This document shows positions 62,215 through 64,000 of a stretch of DNA of 64,000 nt, piece after piece. Each line of letters begins with the position of its first letter. The first letter of the stretch is position 1. Origin of the DNA: Caldilineaceae bacterium (GTDB lineage Bacteria; Chloroflexota; Anaerolineae; Caldilineales; Caldilineaceae). Below the pieces are notes generated by a model. That model was not told where the DNA came from. It did no database searches and saw nothing but the letters and a program-made list of their open reading frames with translations. The DNA lies in NCBI GenBank assembly GCA_019637645.1, contig JAHBVH010000011.1, positions 62,001 to 126,000 of the forward strand, written 5' to 3'. The translations under genes were made by a program, and so were the position numbers.

Positions 62215-63513
62215 CTATCCCTTCGTTGCGGCAGTCAGCGCTTGGTCGAGATCCCAGAGGATGTCTTCAAGATCTTCCAGGCCGATGCTCAGGCGGATGA
62301 AGTCGGGACTTACACCGGCGGTGGTCAGCTCATCTTCGGTCAGTTGACTGTGGGTAGTGCTAGCCGGATGGATAGCCAAGCTCTTGGCATCACCCACATT
62401 GGCTAAATGGCTGAGCAGAGTCAAGCTGTCGATAAATTTCTTGCCCGCGGCAACACCGCCCTTGATCCCAAAGCCGAGAATCGCCCCCGCCCCCTTGGGC
62501 AGATATTGCTTGGCCCGCGCGTGGTGTGGGTGGTCGGCCAAGCCAGGATAGGTCACCCAACTCACTTGATTGTGACTCTTGAGAAATTCAGCCACTTTTT
62601 GCGCATTGGCAACATGGCGATCCATACGCAGGCTCAGGGTTTCAATCCCTTGCAAGGTGGTCCAACTATTGAAAGGCGCTTGGCAAGCACCGATATCACG
62701 CAAGATCTGGACACGGGCCTTGATGGCAAAAGGCGGCAGGCCCATAGCCAACACATCGGCATAGGCCAACCCATGGTAGCTCGGATCAGGGGTGGTGAAG
62801 TTGGGGAAACGCCCGCTCGTCCAGTCAAAGTTGCCCCCATCCACAATAATCCCGCCAATCGTAGTACCATGCCCACCCATAAATTTGGTGGTGCTATGCA
62901 CGACAATATTCGCGCCCCACTCAAAGGGGCGGCAGAGATAGGGTGTAGCAAACGTGTTATCAATCATCAAGGGGATGTGATTGGCTTGTGCAATGGCAGC
63001 CACTTCGGCAAAGGGGAAGACAAAGATATCCGGGTTCCCCAACGTCTCGCCATAGAGAATCTTGGTATTGGGGCGAATGGCTTTGGCAAAGTTTTCGGGC
63101 TCGCTCGGATCAACAAAGGTGACCTCAATGCCAATCCGTGGGAAAGTGTAGTTAAATTGATTAAAGGTGCCACCATACAGACGGCTGCTGCTCACAATAT
63201 GGTCACCAGCACTGCACAAGGTCAAAATTGCCATGGTTTGCGCCGCGTGACCACTACTAGCCGCCAAAGCAGCGACGCCCCCTTCGAGGGAAGCAACGCG
63301 CTGCTCCAGCACATCGGTGGTGGGGTTCATAATGCGGGTGTAGATGTTGCCGAGTTCACGCAAGGCAAAGAGATTCGCCGCATGTTCTGTATCCCGAAAT
63401 TGGTAACTCGTGGTCTGATAGATCGGCACGGCCCGACTGCCCGTGGTGGGATCCACTTGTTGACCAGCATGCAATTGGCGGGTTGAAAAACCCAAAGCAC
63501 GTGTTTCGCTCAT
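62215..63513 (-). CDS. metY: O-acetylhomoserine sulfhydrylase
   Basis: 432 residues with AGGAGAG upstream of the ATG. Cys/Met-metabolism PLP-enzyme: FSTRQLHAGQQVDPTTGSRA at the N terminus, SSGHAAQTMAIL (about 86-97), IDNTFATPYLCRPFEWGAN and the PLP Lys in VHSTTKFMGGHG at about 210. The extra length (432 versus about 380-400 for cystathionine gamma-synthase) is typical for MetY. Uses sulfide and O-acetylhomoserine to make homocysteine. It is controlled by the SAM-I riboswitch upstream. Confidence 0.95.
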   Translation of the reverse strand: MSETRALGFSTRQLHAGQQVDPTTGSRAVPIYQTTSYQFRDTEHAANLFALRELGNIYTRIMNPTTDVLEQRVASLEGGVAALAASSGHAAQTMAILTLCSAGDHIVSSSRLYGGTFNQFNYTFPRIGIEVTFVDPSEPENFAKAIRPNTKILYGETLGNPDIFVFPFAEVAAIAQANHIPLMIDNTFATPYLCRPFEWGANIVVHSTTKFMGGHGTTIGGIIVDGGNFDWTSGRFPNFTTPDPSYHGLAYADVLAMGLPPFAIKARVQILRDIGACQAPFNSWTTLQGIETLSLRMDRHVANAQKVAEFLKSHNQVSWVTYPGLADHPHHARAKQYLPKGAGAILGFGIKGGVAAGKKFIDSLTLLSHLANVGDAKSLAIHPASTTHSQLTEDELTTAGVSPDFIRLSIGLEDLEDILWDLDQALTAATKG

Positions 63514-63725
63514 AAGGTGATACTCTCCTACTCTTTAACAAAAAGGGGTTGTTCGTTGCCACCACGCGCACAAGCAGAAATACCCTTGTGCAGCTATCCT
63601 GAAATTTGAGAATGAGCCTAGGCAGGGCGCCAACAGGCTTGATTGGCACAGCGGATTTCAGAGTCGCAACGCCGACAACGAACAATGTAGACACCACACG
63701 ATAGCAAACAAAAACCATAGAAAAC

Positions 63726-63755
63726 AAAAACCCCCTCATCCAGTTGATGAGAGGG
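63726..63755 (-). terminator. metY: Riboswitch terminator of metY
   Basis: On the minus strand CCCTCTCATC pairs with GATGAGGGGG around loop AACTG (one G-U pair) and is followed by five T. The first arm's CTCTCATC can instead pair with GATGAGAG at the end of the SAM aptamer, giving a mutually exclusive antiterminator. Confidence 0.92.
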
Positions 63756-63820
63756 TCGCTAAAGCTTCTACAATTTCCTGCTTTCCCACCGGGGATTACA
63801 GAAAGGGGTGCAGCCTGTCT

Positions 63821-63945
63821 CTCTCATCTTCCAGAACATGTCTGTCGGACTTGGCACCCTGGCGCTTCGAGCAGCGTCATTGCTGTCTCATTGCCGGGTT
63901 GCCGAGGCTTCATCGGGCCGATCCCTCCACCTCTCTGGATAAGAG
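63821..63945 (-). ncRNA. SAM-I (S-box) riboswitch aptamer
   Basis: Read on the minus strand it starts CTCTTATCCAGAGAGGTGGA and contains the S-box core GGCCC.ATGAAGCCTCGGCAACC, later GGGTGCCAA.TCC and ends GGAAGATGAGAG, all signatures of the SAM-I class. P1 is formed by CTCTTATC and GATGAGAG. It lies about 310 bases upstream of metY and 66 bases before the terminator; SAM binding would keep P1 closed and allow termination, switching metY off when SAM is plentiful. Confidence 0.97.
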
Positions 63946-63968
63946 TACGCTATTCCATTGTGGCAGCT

Positions 63969-63997
63969 ACTATACCAGCTTCTCCGCTAGTTGTCAA
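63969..63997 (-). promoter_or_regulatory. Promoter of the metY transcript
   Basis: On the minus strand TTGACA (63992-63997), 17-base spacer, TATAGT (63969-63974); transcription would start near 63962, a few bases before the riboswitch. Confidence 0.85.
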
Positions 63998-64000
63998 GTA

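Noticed and set aside
62407..63486. Plus-strand open frame of 359 codons opposite metY
   Set aside because: It is a shadow of metY, which has conserved PLP-enzyme motifs and a riboswitch leader.

Overview
The window is one stretch of a bacterial chromosome, about 57% GC by eye, densely packed with about 55 genes on both strands. I see no rRNA, tRNA, prophage, transposase or CRISPR array. The gene mix suggests a Chloroflexota lineage (Caldilineae/Anaerolineae-like): a Tat-type lipoprotein sugar-binding protein with a two-permease CUT1 transporter and no local ATPase, several Gfo/Idh/MocA oxidoreductases and SDRs, a fused EcfA1A2 ATPase, MetX-MetW-MetY under a SAM-I riboswitch, and long intergenic hairpins. 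That placement is inference from gene content; no marker gene was compared.

Positions 1-9700 hold a sugar-phosphate block. It has the end of an inositol-monophosphatase-like gene, a kinase strikingly like the C-terminal half of plant L-arabinokinase (ARA1), a kinase strikingly like plant galacturonokinase (GalAK), a sugar-phosphate nucleotidyltransferase, a DUF4037 protein, an unknown membrane protein, an MntA/HepT-type pair, a Gfo/Idh/MocA oxidoreductase and an SDR. Together they suggest salvage of free L-arabinose and D-galacturonate into nucleotide sugars. Positions 9800-24000 hold a DUF218 protein, an M20D amidohydrolase, a YtcJ-type amidohydrolase, a PD-(D/E)XK-type protein with a 12-bp coding tandem repeat, a PAP2 phosphatase, a heterodimeric ABC exporter, an MBL-fold hydrolase followed by a frameshifted small gene, and two further NAD(P)-dependent enzymes.

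Positions 24200-28080 encode a CUT1 sugar ABC transporter behind a distant promoter with an operator-like palindrome. Next come a FG-GAP lipoprotein with a His-rich membrane partner, proB, a four-gene ECF transporter operon containing a P1-family peptidase, a GNAT acetyltransferase, pckA, a YidE/AspT-type transporter, an HD-GYP response regulator, an SDR, a MobA-like nucleotidyltransferase, coaBC, a glycosyltransferase, xpt, and a set of membrane/SH3-domain proteins. Positions 50500-58600 carry a Sua5/YrdC gene and surface-polysaccharide genes (GT4, WecG/TagA, nitroreductase-like, pyruvyl transferase, GT2) interrupted by a cold-shock gene and an RRM gene with long leaders. Positions 58700-64000 hold tyrS and the methionine genes metW-metX and metY, the last behind a promoter, SAM-I riboswitch and terminator that can all be read in the sequence.

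A family of intergenic hairpins with cores like GACCTGACAGG/CCTGTCAGGTC occurs about ten times. Base changes in one arm are matched in the other, and most copies lack a U-tract, so most are probably mobile or structural repeats rather than ordinary terminators.
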